Origin: Thiosocius teredinicola
Lineage (GTDB): Bacteria; Pseudomonadota; Gammaproteobacteria; Chromatiales; Chromatiaceae
Direction of reading: 5' to 3'
Assembly (NCBI RefSeq): GCF_002009425.1
Contig: NZ_CP019936.1
Coordinates: forward strand, 3,335,297 to 3,399,296
Length of the DNA stretch: 64,000 nucleotides
Position 1 is the first letter of the stretch, and each line of letters opens with the position of its first letter. The position numbers and the translations under genes were made by a program. Shown in pieces: positions 53,855-62,785 of this stretch. The notes below the pieces were generated by a model that saw only the letters and a program-made list of their open reading frames with translations, ran no database searches and had not been told where the DNA came from.

Positions 53855-55213
53855 ATGCGAACCATCACACGACTACTGACATCGCTTGTTCTTATTGTCG
53901 GCACGCTGCCGACCTATGCCGCGCTGCCTGCCGCGGTAAACGGCGAACCCCTGCCGAGCCTGGCGCCGATGCTCGAGAAGGTGACGCCCGCAGTGGTCAA
54001 CATCTCGACCGTGAACCTGATGCGCGCCGAAGACCATCCCTTGATGCGCGACCCTTTCTTTCGCCGCTTTTTCGAACTGCCCCGGGAATCGCAGCGTAAG
54101 CGCAGCCAGAGTCTGGGCTCGGGCGTGATCGTCGATGCCCGCCGCGGCTACGTGTTGACCAACAATCACGTGATCGAAAAAGCCGACGAGATACGCGTGA
54201 CGCTGCACGATGGCCGTGAGCTGGTCGCCGAACTGCTTGGCGCCGACCCGGAAACGGACGTCGCCCTGTTGCGCATCCCGGCCGAAGACCTGACCGCCCT
54301 GCCCATCGCCGATTCCAACGAGCTGCGGGTCGGCGATTTCGTGGTCGCCATCGGCAATCCGTTCGGACTGACGCAGACCGTGACCTCCGGCATCGTCAGC
54401 GCACTCGGCCGCAGCGGGCTCGGTATTGAAGGCTTCGAAAATTTCATTCAGACCGACGCGTCGATCAACCCGGGTAACTCAGGCGGCCCACTGGTCAATC
54501 TGCGCGGCGAACTGGTCGGCATCAATACCGCAATCCTGGCGCCCAGTGGTGGCAACGTCGGCATCGGTTTCGCCATCCCGGTCAACATGGCCGAGGCAAT
54601 CAAGCGCCAAATCGTCGAGTTTGGCGGCATCCAGCGTGGCACCTTCGGCATCACGGTGCAGAACCTGACCCCGGACCTGGCGCGAGCGCTGAAGCTACCG
54701 TCACAGACCCGCGGTGCGGTCGTCAGCGGTGTCGAACCGGGCTCGGCAGCGGCCGACGCGGGCCTGCGGGCGGGCGACCTGATCACCCGCATCAATGAGC
54801 AGGCGATCATCACGGCCACCGACCTGCAAACGCAGCTTGCCTTGATGCGTGTCGGTCAACGCGCTGAACTCGACGTCTACCGCGACGGCCGCAAGCGGCG
54901 CTTCACCGCACAGATTGCCGACCCGTTCAAAGACTATGTCGACGGTGAAGACATCTCGCCCCAGTTCCGCGGTGCACTGCTCGGCGAGGTGGTCGACGAT
55001 TCGAGTCTCGGCACCAATCCGGGCATCGCGGTCGGCCGCGTGCGTGAAGACAGCAATGCGTGGAACAGCGGGCTGCGCGAAGGCGACGTGATCTTTCAGA
55101 TCAACCGTTCACGCACCCGCACACTCGACGACCTCGAAGAGGCTGCCGACGGGCGTGTTTATCAGATCAAATTGCGCCGCGGTGAGCGACTGGTAACCCT
55201 GGTCTCGCGCTGA
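53855..55213 (+). CDS. degQ: Periplasmic serine protease DegQ/DegP (HtrA)
   Basis: The product is 452 residues. Signal peptide (about 1-23, ending PTYAALPA), trypsin-like domain with catalytic triad His (VLTNNHVIEKAD), Asp (PETDVALLRIPA) and Ser (NPGNSGGPLVNLRG), then two PDZ domains (about 260-350 and 365-450). Acts in periplasmic protein quality control. Its length and short Q-linker fit DegQ more than DegP. It follows hsp20. Stop codon lies in a hairpin shared with the convergent lipoprotein gene. Confidence 0.95.
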   Translation: MRTITRLLTSLVLIVGTLPTYAALPAAVNGEPLPSLAPMLEKVTPAVVNISTVNLMRAEDHPLMRDPFFRRFFELPRESQRKRSQSLGSGVIVDARRGYVLTNNHVIEKADEIRVTLHDGRELVAELLGADPETDVALLRIPAEDLTALPIADSNELRVGDFVVAIGNPFGLTQTVTSGIVSALGRSGLGIEGFENFIQTDASINPGNSGGPLVNLRGELVGINTAILAPSGGNVGIGFAIPVNMAEAIKRQIVEFGGIQRGTFGITVQNLTPDLARALKLPSQTRGAVVSGVEPGSAAADAGLRAGDLITRINEQAIITATDLQTQLALMRVGQRAELDVYRDGRKRRFTAQIADPFKDYVDGEDISPQFRGALLGEVVDDSSLGTNPGIAVGRVREDSNAWNSGLREGDVIFQINRSRTRTLDDLEEAADGRVYQIKLRRGERLVTLVSR

Positions 55214-55232
55214 CGCCGCGTTGCTGGCGTCA
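55211..55232. terminator. Inverted repeat spanning two convergent stop codons
   Basis: TGACGCC (55211-55217) and GGCGTCA (55226-55232) form a perfect 7-bp stem. The first arm contains the degQ stop, the second the stop of the convergent lipoprotein gene. No T tract follows on either side, so its value as a terminator is uncertain. Confidence 0.35.
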
Positions 55233-55661
55233 CAGACCCTTGGGGTTGCCGTCGACACTGTCGAGCAAGGTCGAGATGTGTTTGCCTTTCTTGATCATCG
55301 TGTAGCTGCCGTCCGCCTGCTCATACAACAGGAAACACAGCGGTTTGATGCGGCCGGACCACAGTATGCATAGCCGATCGCTGTCATCGACGAACCAAAC
55401 GCCTTCGCGTTTGGCACCATCTTCATGCATCAGGCGTACGAAGCGACCGTCGTCCGAGAAATAGTTGGTGCACAGACTCTGATCCTTCTCCTTGCGGCAT
55501 TCGGCGGTCTTGTCATTGACCAGCAAGACGAGGCTCTCCCTGTCGAGCGGCTGCGGGCCTGCGGTCTGCGATGGTGGCGCGTCGGCCTTGTGCGTCGCAC
55601 AGCCACCCAACAGCATCATCGAACAAGTCAGTATCGCAGCAGCACGCGTGCACACGTTCAT
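55230..55661 (-). CDS. Hypothetical lipoprotein
   Basis: The product is 143 residues with a lipoprotein signal: ILTCSMMLLGGCATHK, Cys near residue 22. The mature part has four further cysteines (AECRKEKDQSLCTNYF, RLCILWSGRIKPLCFL), which may form disulfides, and a beta-rich pattern ending in LLDSVDGNPKGL. The start at 55661 has GGAG at suitable spacing; the frame is open 28 codons further but without support. Family not recognised. Lies after the azoR-pirin-SDR cluster. Confidence 0.75.
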   Translation of the reverse strand: MNVCTRAAAILTCSMMLLGGCATHKADAPPSQTAGPQPLDRESLVLLVNDKTAECRKEKDQSLCTNYFSDDGRFVRLMHEDGAKREGVWFVDDSDRLCILWSGRIKPLCFLLYEQADGSYTMIKKGKHISTLLDSVDGNPKGL

Positions 55662-55753
55662 CGCCTCTCCTCGCTCCTTTCGACATCGAGGGTCAAGGGT
55701 AAGCGAAACAGCACACCGCTGCGAGGGCCTGCGGTGCGCCGCCATGACCTGGG

Positions 55754-56548
55754 TCAGGCGATCGAACGCACAACCCCGCCATCGACGCGCAAGGCAGCAC
55801 CCGTGGTTGCCGATGCCCTCGCGCTACACACATAGGCAACCATCGACGCCACCTCGTCGACATCGGCGAAGCGTTGGATCACCGACGACGGCCGCGCGTG
55901 CGCGAAGAACTCCCTCTCGACGGTTGCCACGTCGGTGCCCTGCTCGCTTGCGAGTTGCGCAACAAACCCACCGACACCTTCCGACGAGGTCGGGCCGGGC
56001 AACACGCTGTTGACTGTCACACCGGTGCCGGCGAGTGACTCCGCCAGACCGCGGGCAACGGCCAGCTGCGCCGTCTTGGTCACACCGTAATGGATCATCT
56101 CGCTCGGAATCTGCAGGCCCGACTCGCTGGAGATGAACACGATGCGACCCCAATCGCGCGCCCGCATACCTTCCACATAGTGACGTGACAGACGCACACC
56201 GCTCAGAACATTGACCTCGAAGAAGCGCTGCCAATCCTCGTCGGTGATCGCTGCAAACGCCTTGGGCTCAAAGATGCCGAGATTGTTGACCAGGATATCG
56301 ACGTCGCTCAACTGCTCGATCAGCAGGTCGCAACCCTTGCGATCTCCAAGATCGGCGGCGATACCATCGACCCTTGCATCGGCTACCGCATCCTTGATCG
56401 CGGCAATCGCTGCATCGACGCGTGCCTGTGTTCGACCATTGACGGTGACGTGCGCGCCATCCATCGCCAGTGCTTTCGCGATCGCCAGTCCGATGCCGGC
56501 CGTCGAGCCGGATACAAAGGCGCGCTTGTTGGCTATACCCAGATCCAT
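55754..56548 (-). CDS. SDR family oxidoreductase
   Basis: The product is 264 residues, a classical short-chain dehydrogenase/reductase. Cofactor motif GSTAGIGLAIA (residues about 14-24), Arg after the second strand (NGRTQARVD, suggesting NADPH), NNLG, catalytic Ser in ISSESG and YxxxK in HYGVTKTAQLA. The C-terminal GAALRVDGGVVRSIA is typical. GGGAGAA precedes the ATG at 56548. Third gene of a probable azoR-pirin-SDR operon. Substrate unknown. Confidence 0.92.
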   Translation of the reverse strand: MDLGIANKRAFVSGSTAGIGLAIAKALAMDGAHVTVNGRTQARVDAAIAAIKDAVADARVDGIAADLGDRKGCDLLIEQLSDVDILVNNLGIFEPKAFAAITDEDWQRFFEVNVLSGVRLSRHYVEGMRARDWGRIVFISSESGLQIPSEMIHYGVTKTAQLAVARGLAESLAGTGVTVNSVLPGPTSSEGVGGFVAQLASEQGTDVATVEREFFAHARPSSVIQRFADVDEVASMVAYVCSARASATTGAALRVDGGVVRSIA

Positions 56549-56610
56549 ATTGTTCTCCCGATAATTCAGATCGCTCACGCAGGCCGACGTGCGGCCTTGC
56601 ATGGAGCGGT

Positions 56611-57486
56611 TCAGAAGCGACCCGCTTCGTAGTCTTCATACGCCTCGCGAATCTGCGCTTTGGTGTTCATAACGAACGGACCACCGCGCGCCACCGGTTC
56701 ATTCAGTGGCTTACCGGCAACCAGCAGTACACGCGCCGCTTGATCGCGGGTAGCGACGGCTACTTCATCGCCGTGCGACAACACCGCCAGGCTGTCACGT
56801 CCCAGGCGCTGCTCGCTGTCATCCATATCGTGCATGTCGACCTCACCATCGATGACATAGATAAAGGCGTTGTGATCACGCGGCAACGTCTCGCTGAATG
56901 CCGTGTTTGCCGGCAGTTCGACATCGAGATACAAAGGCTCGGTCAACGGCTGCGCAACGGGCCCGCGCGTGCCTTGCGACGTCTCTCCGGCAATCACGTG
57001 CACCAAGATGCCAGAGTCCCTTTGCTCAACGGGTATCTGCGCCGCCGGATATTCCTGGTAGCCGGGCGCATCCATTTTGTTGTCGGCCGGCAGGTTCACC
57101 CATAGCTGGAAACCTTCGAGCAGGCCGTGCTCCTGCTCCGGCATCTCGGAATGCACGATACCGCGGCCGGCGGTCATCCATTGCACGCCACCGCTCTCGA
57201 TCACACCTTCGCGCCCGGTACTGTCGCGGTGTCGCATGCGGCCGGCCAACAGATAGGTGACCGTTTCGAAACCGCGGTGCGGATGCGGTGGAAAACCGGC
57301 GATGTAGTCGCCCGGCTGGTCCGACCGAAACGCATCGAGTAACAAAAAAGGATCGAGCATGGGCAATGCCGGCTGGGCGATGACCCGGGTCAATCGCACA
57401 CCGGCGCCGTCCGACGTCGGCATACCCTTGACCACACGCGCTACCTTGCGCCGACTGGTTTGGATCTGCTGAGCTGAATTGTGCAT
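56611..57486 (-). CDS. Pirin family protein
   Basis: The product is 291 residues, a bicupin of the pirin type. N-terminal metal-binding cupin has HPHRGFETVTYLLAGRMRHRDS and MTAGRGIVHSEMPEQ with the His/His/His/Glu set; the C-terminal part has GGPFVMNTKAQIREAYEDYE. Some pirins act as quercetin dioxygenases or redox-responsive factors. GGAGG precedes the ATG at 57486. Sits 11 nt after azoR and 62 nt before the SDR gene. Confidence 0.93.
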   Translation of the reverse strand: MHNSAQQIQTSRRKVARVVKGMPTSDGAGVRLTRVIAQPALPMLDPFLLLDAFRSDQPGDYIAGFPPHPHRGFETVTYLLAGRMRHRDSTGREGVIESGGVQWMTAGRGIVHSEMPEQEHGLLEGFQLWVNLPADNKMDAPGYQEYPAAQIPVEQRDSGILVHVIAGETSQGTRGPVAQPLTEPLYLDVELPANTAFSETLPRDHNAFIYVIDGEVDMHDMDDSEQRLGRDSLAVLSHGDEVAVATRDQAARVLLVAGKPLNEPVARGGPFVMNTKAQIREAYEDYEAGRF

Positions 57487-57497
57487 TGCGAACCTCC

Positions 57498-58121
57498 CTA
57501 AGCGGCTTCGCCGGTCTGCGCCGGCAGCCATTGTTCAAGTGTATTTAGTGCGGACTGCCTCGCCGTTGCCGCGTCTCCGGCAACGCCGGCCGCACCGATC
57601 AGCCTTACATCCTCGATACCGATGAACCTGAACACCTGGCGCAGGTAGGTGCTGGCGAAATCGACCGGGCCACCGAACTCAACGCCGCCGGAAGCCATGG
57701 CCAGATAGACCGGTTTGTCGCCGACCAAGCCGAGCGGCCCCTTGTCGGTATAGCGGAATGTCTTGCCCGCACGGCAGATATGATCGATCCACGCCTTGAG
57801 AACCGATGGTATGGAAAAGTTATAGACCGGCGCGGTCAGCACGAGTGCATCGGCGTTGAGCACGGCAGCGATTGCATCGTCCGATGTGGCAAGCCGATCA
57901 CGTTGTGCCGACGTGCGCTCATCGACTGCGGTGAAATTGGCACCCACCCAGTCGGCATCGATGTGCGCGACGCCGTCCGCCAGGTCGAGCGTGACGACGG
58001 TCAGGCCAGGGTTGGCCTTGACCAGCCGCTCGACGATCTCGTCGCCCAGCTCGCGCGATATCGAACCATCGCGACGCGCGCTGCTGTCGATGCGTAAAAC
58101 GTGTTGGATTGGCTTGCTCAT
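57498..58121 (-). CDS. azoR: FMN-dependent NADH-azoreductase/quinone reductase
   Basis: The product is 207 residues with a flavodoxin-like fold. VLRIDSSARRDGSISRELGD (phosphate loop), ALVLTAPVYNFSIPSVLKAW, the FMN-binding PVYNFSIP and DHICRAGKTFRYTDKGPLGL are typical of AzoR/FMN-dependent NAD(P)H quinone reductases. The ATG at 58121 has GGAG 8 nt upstream; one two codons earlier is too close. Probably the first gene of the azoR-pirin-SDR transcription unit, divergent from a LysR regulator. Confidence 0.92.
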   Translation of the reverse strand: MSKPIQHVLRIDSSARRDGSISRELGDEIVERLVKANPGLTVVTLDLADGVAHIDADWVGANFTAVDERTSAQRDRLATSDDAIAAVLNADALVLTAPVYNFSIPSVLKAWIDHICRAGKTFRYTDKGPLGLVGDKPVYLAMASGGVEFGGPVDFASTYLRQVFRFIGIEDVRLIGAAGVAGDAATARQSALNTLEQWLPAQTGEAA

Positions 58122-58261
58122 ATTCATCTCTCCGCTGCGCCTGCGCGGCGCCTCATGGGTTGATGCAGCGCGGTGCACTGCCGTTGAGAAGAGATTGATT
58201 GTTTTAAGATGAGCAATAAATAGGGTTTTTCGTATTTCTCTGTTCTATTATTTGCAACAAT

Positions 58262-59185
58262 ATGGATCGATTCGCCAACATCGAGGCCTTTGTCGCCGTT
58301 GTCGATACCGGCAGCTTCAGCAAGGCCGCAGAGCGCCTCGGCGCGACCAAATCGGTCGTCAGCCGGCGTGTGAGCCTGCTGGAGAAACACCTGGGTGCGC
58401 AATTGCTGGCACGCACCACACGCAGCCAATCCCTGACTTCGGCCGGCACCCAATTTTACCAGCGCGCCGTCGCCATCCTCGCCGAACTCGACGAGGCGGA
58501 GCAGAGCCTCGAGACTGCAGCGACTGAACTGCGTGGGAAGCTCAAGGTCGCAGCCCCCCTCTCATTCGGGCTTCGCCACATGACCGGCGCGGTCAATGAT
58601 TTTCTGTGCGCACACCCCGCCATCGAGCTGGACCTGGACCTCAACGATCGTGAGATCAACTTGGTCGAAGAAGGGTTCGACATGGCAATTCGCATCGGTG
58701 AGCTACAGGACTCGACGCTGATCGCCCGCCAGCTGACCACTATCCGCTTCGCAACCTGTGCCAGCCAGAGCTATATCGAACAGCACGGCGAGCCGCAAAC
58801 GCCCGACGAGTTGCCGCAGCACGTCGGCCTGCACTACAACAACGTCACGTTACGCCAGGCGTGGGAGTTTCGCAGCGAGGTCGGCAGCAGGCATGCCACG
58901 ATCCCCGGCATCCGCTTCAGCGCCAACAACGGTGACGTACTGATCGCGGCCGCTGCCGCAGGTCTGGGTATCATCACGACGCCGACGTTCGCCTGTGCCG
59001 ACTGGATCGCCGACGGCAGGCTGGTGACGATCCTGGACGACTACTGCCGAAAGCCGATGCACATGTACGCCGTTTTTCCGCCGGGGCGTCTGACGCCCAG
59101 ACGGGTTCGGGCCTTCACCGACTTTCTTGCGGGCCGCTTCGGAGAACGGCCCTACTGGGATGAGCAGATCGGGGTCGGCAACTAG
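58262..59185 (+). CDS. LysR-type transcriptional regulator
   Basis: The product is 307 residues. N-terminal winged helix-turn-helix (about 1-60: DRFANIEAFVAVVDTGSFSK, AAERLGATKSVVSRRVSLLE) and a periplasmic-binding-like effector domain (about 90-300: LKVAAPLSFGLRHMTGAVND). Resembles the subgroup that controls quinone- or electrophile-responsive genes. The 140-bp region it shares with divergent azoR is AT-rich and is the likely binding site. Its stop overlaps the end of the convergent kinase-like gene by 4 nt. Confidence 0.92.
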   Translation: MDRFANIEAFVAVVDTGSFSKAAERLGATKSVVSRRVSLLEKHLGAQLLARTTRSQSLTSAGTQFYQRAVAILAELDEAEQSLETAATELRGKLKVAAPLSFGLRHMTGAVNDFLCAHPAIELDLDLNDREINLVEEGFDMAIRIGELQDSTLIARQLTTIRFATCASQSYIEQHGEPQTPDELPQHVGLHYNNVTLRQAWEFRSEVGSRHATIPGIRFSANNGDVLIAAAAAGLGIITTPTFACADWIADGRLVTILDDYCRKPMHMYAVFPPGRLTPRRVRAFTDFLAGRFGERPYWDEQIGVGN

Positions 59186-61242
59186 TCTTCGACGTCGGCC
59201 GGTGCACGCATCAGGGTCACATAAAATATGCTGCCCTGCCCGACGGTACTGGTGACACGGATCGACCCGTTCAGCCCCTCGACGATCTTGCGGCACAGCG
59301 AGAGTCCCAATCCATTGCCGGGAAAACTCTCTCGCGGGTGCAATCGCTGGAAGGCATCGAACACGATGCTGAACGCCTCTTGCGGAATCCCCAAACCGTT
59401 GTCACGAACCTGCACGGTCACACGGCTGCCGTCCGTGTGTTCCGCATCGGTCTCGGCATCGGGGGCGATACCGATATCGATCTGCGGCGGACGCGACGAA
59501 TCGCGAAACTTCATCGCATTGTCGAGCAGGTTCCAGAACACCTGGCGTAGCTGACGCGAATTACCGCGCACCACCGTCAGCGGTTCGACATTGATGGTTG
59601 CGCCGCTCTCCTTGATGTTCAACGACAGGTCTTTCTTGACCGCCGCGAGCACTGCGTCGAGATCGACCGTCTCGAAATCGCTGGTCTGAGTGCCCGCATA
59701 GTCGGCCAGCCCTTTTACCAGTTCGCCCATGTCTCTGAGCTCGTCGGTTACGTGCTGGAGCTGGGCGCGTTCGTAACCGCTCAGCGAGCTGGCGTGTTCC
59801 GCACCGAAGGCCTCACTCAAGGTTGCGATGCGCTGCAGGGGCGCCTGCAGATCCTTCGACGCCACCTGGCTGATCTCTTCCAGTTCCTGCGTCGTGCGCT
59901 TGATCGCGATCGCCTGCGAAACGATCTGCCGCTGGGCTTCGTTGTAGGCGCTCATGTCGTGCAGTATGCCGACGAACATGCGTTCATCGCCTTCGAATGA
60001 CTCACCCAGTGTCAATAGAATCGGAAACACATGGCCGTCCTTGTGCCTGGCCATAACCTCACGGCCACGACCGAGAATCTTGCTTTCACCGGTCGCCAGA
60101 TAATTGTGCAGGTAGCCATCGTGTGCTGAACGATCCGGATCGGGCATCAATATCTTCACGTTCTCGCCTGTCAGCTCGTTCGGTTCATAACCGAACAACG
60201 CGGTGATGGCGTTGTTGACGTCGCGGATCGTGCCTTTCTCGTCAATCGTCACCATGCCGTCGACCATGGACTGCAGGATCGCCCGCTGGCGCCCGACGCT
60301 CGCCTGCAGGCTGCGCATGAACACCGTGCTGTTGCGTTGTTCGAAGCGGCGAATCACGAACAACAAGGCGGCACTGATCAACAACAGGGTCACCACCCAC
60401 GCAGCCACGTTGACGTAGATCTGGTGAATCGACTCGGCAATCTGCTCCACATCCGGCGTCACGAGCAAACGCCACTGCGTACCCGCGACATCCAAGGTGA
60501 CATGGTCGGCGGCCAGTTCTTCATCCGACAGGCGGATCTCACTGCCCAAGACGTCGCGGGCGCCGCTCGCGGTCACCTCGACCAGGCCCGGATCGCGTGC
60601 GTTGACCAGCAACATGCGCATCCCCGAGTGCTGCTCACCGATGGCAAGGATCTCGGCAACGCGGCTCGGCGACATACTGACGAAAAACAGGCCGTGATTG
60701 CCGTCTTCCACCGACCACGGCGTGATCAGGTCGAAGTGGTAGGCATCAGGAACCGGATGAATGGGGGGGATTGCCGACGGCGCATCGTTTTCACGCAGCG
60801 CCAGCGCATACTCATGCATCGCCTGCTGGCAGATCGGGCCGACGAGTCCTTCGAAGTCCTCGAACAGCGGTTTGCCGTCGGTGTCGGTGATGCTGAACGC
60901 GAATGCGCCGGGAAACATGCGCTTGACGCTGGTCTGCAAGGCATCGATGGCCGGATAGTTGTCGTGAAAGGCGAGGATCTCGGTGATGACGCCGTGCTTT
61001 TCGTCAACGAAGGCGTTAAGCCTCTCCTGCTCGCGTTGGATGAAGCCGGTGATCTCACGTGCCGTCAGGTCGGCCTGTGAGCGCGCGCCAAACACCGCGG
61101 ACATCTCGACCGTGCTGGCCAACAGGTAACCGTAATAGACGATCGCGCCGCAGGCAGCGAGCATCAACAGCATCGGGATCCACAGGCTGGTACCAACGAA
61201 CGGACGCCGGATCTCGTTCAATGCCCCGTCGGTCGACGTCAT
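59182..61242 (-). CDS. Membrane PAS histidine-kinase-like protein lacking phosphoacceptor His
   Basis: The product is 686 residues. TM1 (about 20-42), extracytoplasmic sensor (43-275), TM2 (about 280-300), PAS domain (about 315-430; FGYEPNELTGENVKILMPDP, FixL-like), dimerisation helices (about 440-505) and HATPase_c (about 545-680). ATP-site boxes are intact: NLLDNAMKF, DNGLGIP, FDAFQRLH and GNGLGLSL. The H-box, usually S-H-D-L-Q-x-P-L, reads VASKDLQAPLQRI: the phosphoacceptor His is Lys (codon AAG). No response-regulator gene is adjacent. It could be a pseudokinase sensor or partner of another kinase. Confidence 0.92.
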   Translation of the reverse strand: MTSTDGALNEIRRPFVGTSLWIPMLLMLAACGAIVYYGYLLASTVEMSAVFGARSQADLTAREITGFIQREQERLNAFVDEKHGVITEILAFHDNYPAIDALQTSVKRMFPGAFAFSITDTDGKPLFEDFEGLVGPICQQAMHEYALALRENDAPSAIPPIHPVPDAYHFDLITPWSVEDGNHGLFFVSMSPSRVAEILAIGEQHSGMRMLLVNARDPGLVEVTASGARDVLGSEIRLSDEELAADHVTLDVAGTQWRLLVTPDVEQIAESIHQIYVNVAAWVVTLLLISAALLFVIRRFEQRNSTVFMRSLQASVGRQRAILQSMVDGMVTIDEKGTIRDVNNAITALFGYEPNELTGENVKILMPDPDRSAHDGYLHNYLATGESKILGRGREVMARHKDGHVFPILLTLGESFEGDERMFVGILHDMSAYNEAQRQIVSQAIAIKRTTQELEEISQVASKDLQAPLQRIATLSEAFGAEHASSLSGYERAQLQHVTDELRDMGELVKGLADYAGTQTSDFETVDLDAVLAAVKKDLSLNIKESGATINVEPLTVVRGNSRQLRQVFWNLLDNAMKFRDSSRPPQIDIGIAPDAETDAEHTDGSRVTVQVRDNGLGIPQEAFSIVFDAFQRLHPRESFPGNGLGLSLCRKIVEGLNGSIRVTSTVGQGSIFYVTLMRAPADVED

Positions 61243-61286
61243 ACAGCCCTCCCGTTGCGGGAAGTCGATCGGTCCTTCGTGTGTGT

Positions 61287-61306
61287 CTGCATATCAGCGT
61301 ATGCAG
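61287..61306. repeat. Inverted repeat CTGCATA-N6-TATGCAG
   Basis: A perfect 7-bp inverted repeat with a 6-nt centre, 45-64 nt upstream of the kinase-like gene. Candidate operator or short hairpin; no regulator assigned. Confidence 0.4.
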
Positions 61307-61600
61307 GGCACTGCCGCTCTTCCGTGCTCGCGCGGCAGCACATCGCGCTGGCTTTCGTCAGCACTGGTTCCCCCATGTTTGCACCGACGACGCCAACACC
61401 GGGCAATGCCTGGATCGAGCGACAGGTGTTTGGCACGGACACACCCCGCCCGAGGTTTGCTCCAGCGTCCGCAGTCGTTGCGGTGGATTCGAGTCAACAA
61501 TGGTACCGGTTTGTCATCGAGCGGCCGCCGCCTTTGTTATGACTTGGTGACGGTCGTACCGGTCGATCCGGAGCCCAGAGTGTACCCGACTACCCGGCAC

Positions 61601-61635
61601 AAAAACAAAAAAACGGGCCACCGGGGCCCGTTTTT
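61601..61635 (-). terminator. Intrinsic terminator of fbp
   Basis: Stem AAACGGGCC/GGCCCGTTT (61611-61619 with 61625-61633), followed on the minus strand by seven T, G and five T. It begins about 22 nt after the fbp stop. Five T on the plus side make it partly bidirectional. Confidence 0.88.
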
Positions 61636-61654
61636 CTCATCTACCGAGTACCGC

Positions 61655-62665
61655 CTAGTCGCAGTGGTAGCCGACCACGCGTTCGACCTCTTCGCTGGAG
61701 CCGAGAATGACCGGCACGCGCTGGTGCAGATCGTCCGGCTGAACCTCCATGATGCGCTGACGGCCGGTGCTCGACATGCCGCCGGCCTGCTCGACGACGA
61801 AGCTCATCGGGTTTGCTTCGTACATCAGGCGCAGCTTGCCGCCGGTACCCTTGGCTTTCATCTTTTCGTCGATCGGGTACATGAAGATGCCGCCGCGGGT
61901 CAGAATTCGATGCACCTCGGCAACCATCGAGGCGATCCAGCGCATGTTGAAGTCTTCGCCACGCGGGCCTTCGGCACCGGCCAGGCACTCGTCGACGTAG
62001 CGCTTCACCGGCTGCTCCCAGAAGCGCATGTTCGAGGCGTTGATCGCGAACTCGCGGGTGCTCTGCGGGATCGTCATGTTCGGATGGGTGAGGATGAATT
62101 CACCGATATCCTGATCAAGGGTGAAACCATTCACGCCGTTGCCGGTGGTCAATACCATCATGGTCGACGGACCGTACAGCGCATAGCCGGCAGCCACCTG
62201 CTGGGTGCCCGGCTGCAGGAAGGCATCCTTATTCGGGCAGACGCGCTCACCGGGGCAACGCAAGATCGAGAAGATCGTGCCGACCGAAACGTTGACGTCG
62301 GTGTTCGATGAGCCGTCGAGCGGGTCGAACGTCAGCAGGTACTTGCCGCGCGGATATTGATTGGGGATTTCGTAGATGTCGTCCATCTCTTCGGACGCCA
62401 TGGCGGACAGGTGGCCGGCCCACTCGTTCGACTTCAGGAACACCTCGTTGGTGATGATGTCGAGCTTCTTCTGTGTCTCGCCCTGAACGTTCTCGCTGCC
62501 AGCCGAACCGAGCACGCCGATCAGCTCGCCCTTGTTCACCATGTTCGAGATGACCTTGCAGGCGGTCACGATGTCGTTCAGGAGTGATGTGAAGTCGCCG
62601 GTGGCGCCTTCAATCTTGCGTTGTTCTTCGATGATGAACTGCGTAATGGTAGTGCCATTGTGCAT
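61655..62665 (-). CDS. fbp: Fructose-1,6-bisphosphatase class I
   Basis: The product is 336 residues. Metal- and substrate-binding motifs: [20 protein letters not shown] (residues about 110-129), [20 protein letters not shown] (the class I signature region) and the early [12 protein letters not shown]. Catalyses fructose 1,6-bisphosphate to fructose 6-phosphate in gluconeogenesis or the Calvin cycle. An insertion [20 protein letters not shown] with two Cys lies after SILR. It is a single-gene unit with an AT-rich upstream region and its own terminator. Confidence 0.96.
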   Translation of the reverse strand: MHNGTTITQFIIEEQRKIEGATGDFTSLLNDIVTACKVISNMVNKGELIGVLGSAGSENVQGETQKKLDIITNEVFLKSNEWAGHLSAMASEEMDDIYEIPNQYPRGKYLLTFDPLDGSSNTDVNVSVGTIFSILRCPGERVCPNKDAFLQPGTQQVAAGYALYGPSTMMVLTTGNGVNGFTLDQDIGEFILTHPNMTIPQSTREFAINASNMRFWEQPVKRYVDECLAGAEGPRGEDFNMRWIASMVAEVHRILTRGGIFMYPIDEKMKAKGTGGKLRLMYEANPMSFVVEQAGGMSSTGRQRIMEVQPDDLHQRVPVILGSSEEVERVVGYHCD

Positions 62666-62731
62666 GCGCTTACTGCCCTCTACTGCTGTTGTCGGCGGAC
62701 CGAGCCGGCCGAGTCATAAAATCAGGCGCGC

Positions 62732-62760
62732 ATTCTATTAAATTTTATTTATTTCATAAA
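62732..62760 (-). promoter_or_regulatory. AT-rich promoter region of fbp
   Basis: The minus strand has TAGAAT (62732-62737), 17 nt before it TTTATG (62755-62760). The -10 matches 5/6; the -35 is poor. The whole stretch 62730-62790 is strikingly AT-rich for this genome. Confidence 0.35.
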
Positions 62761-62785
62761 CCAATAATATAAATTGCGTCATTTT

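Larger units (their letters stand above)
61243..61654. other. Intergenic region between kinase-like gene and fbp
   Basis: A 412-base region without a convincing gene. It contains the upstream region of the kinase-like gene with an inverted repeat at 61287-61306, and the fbp terminator at 61601-61635. Short arginine-rich frames seen here lack start signals. Confidence 0.5.
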
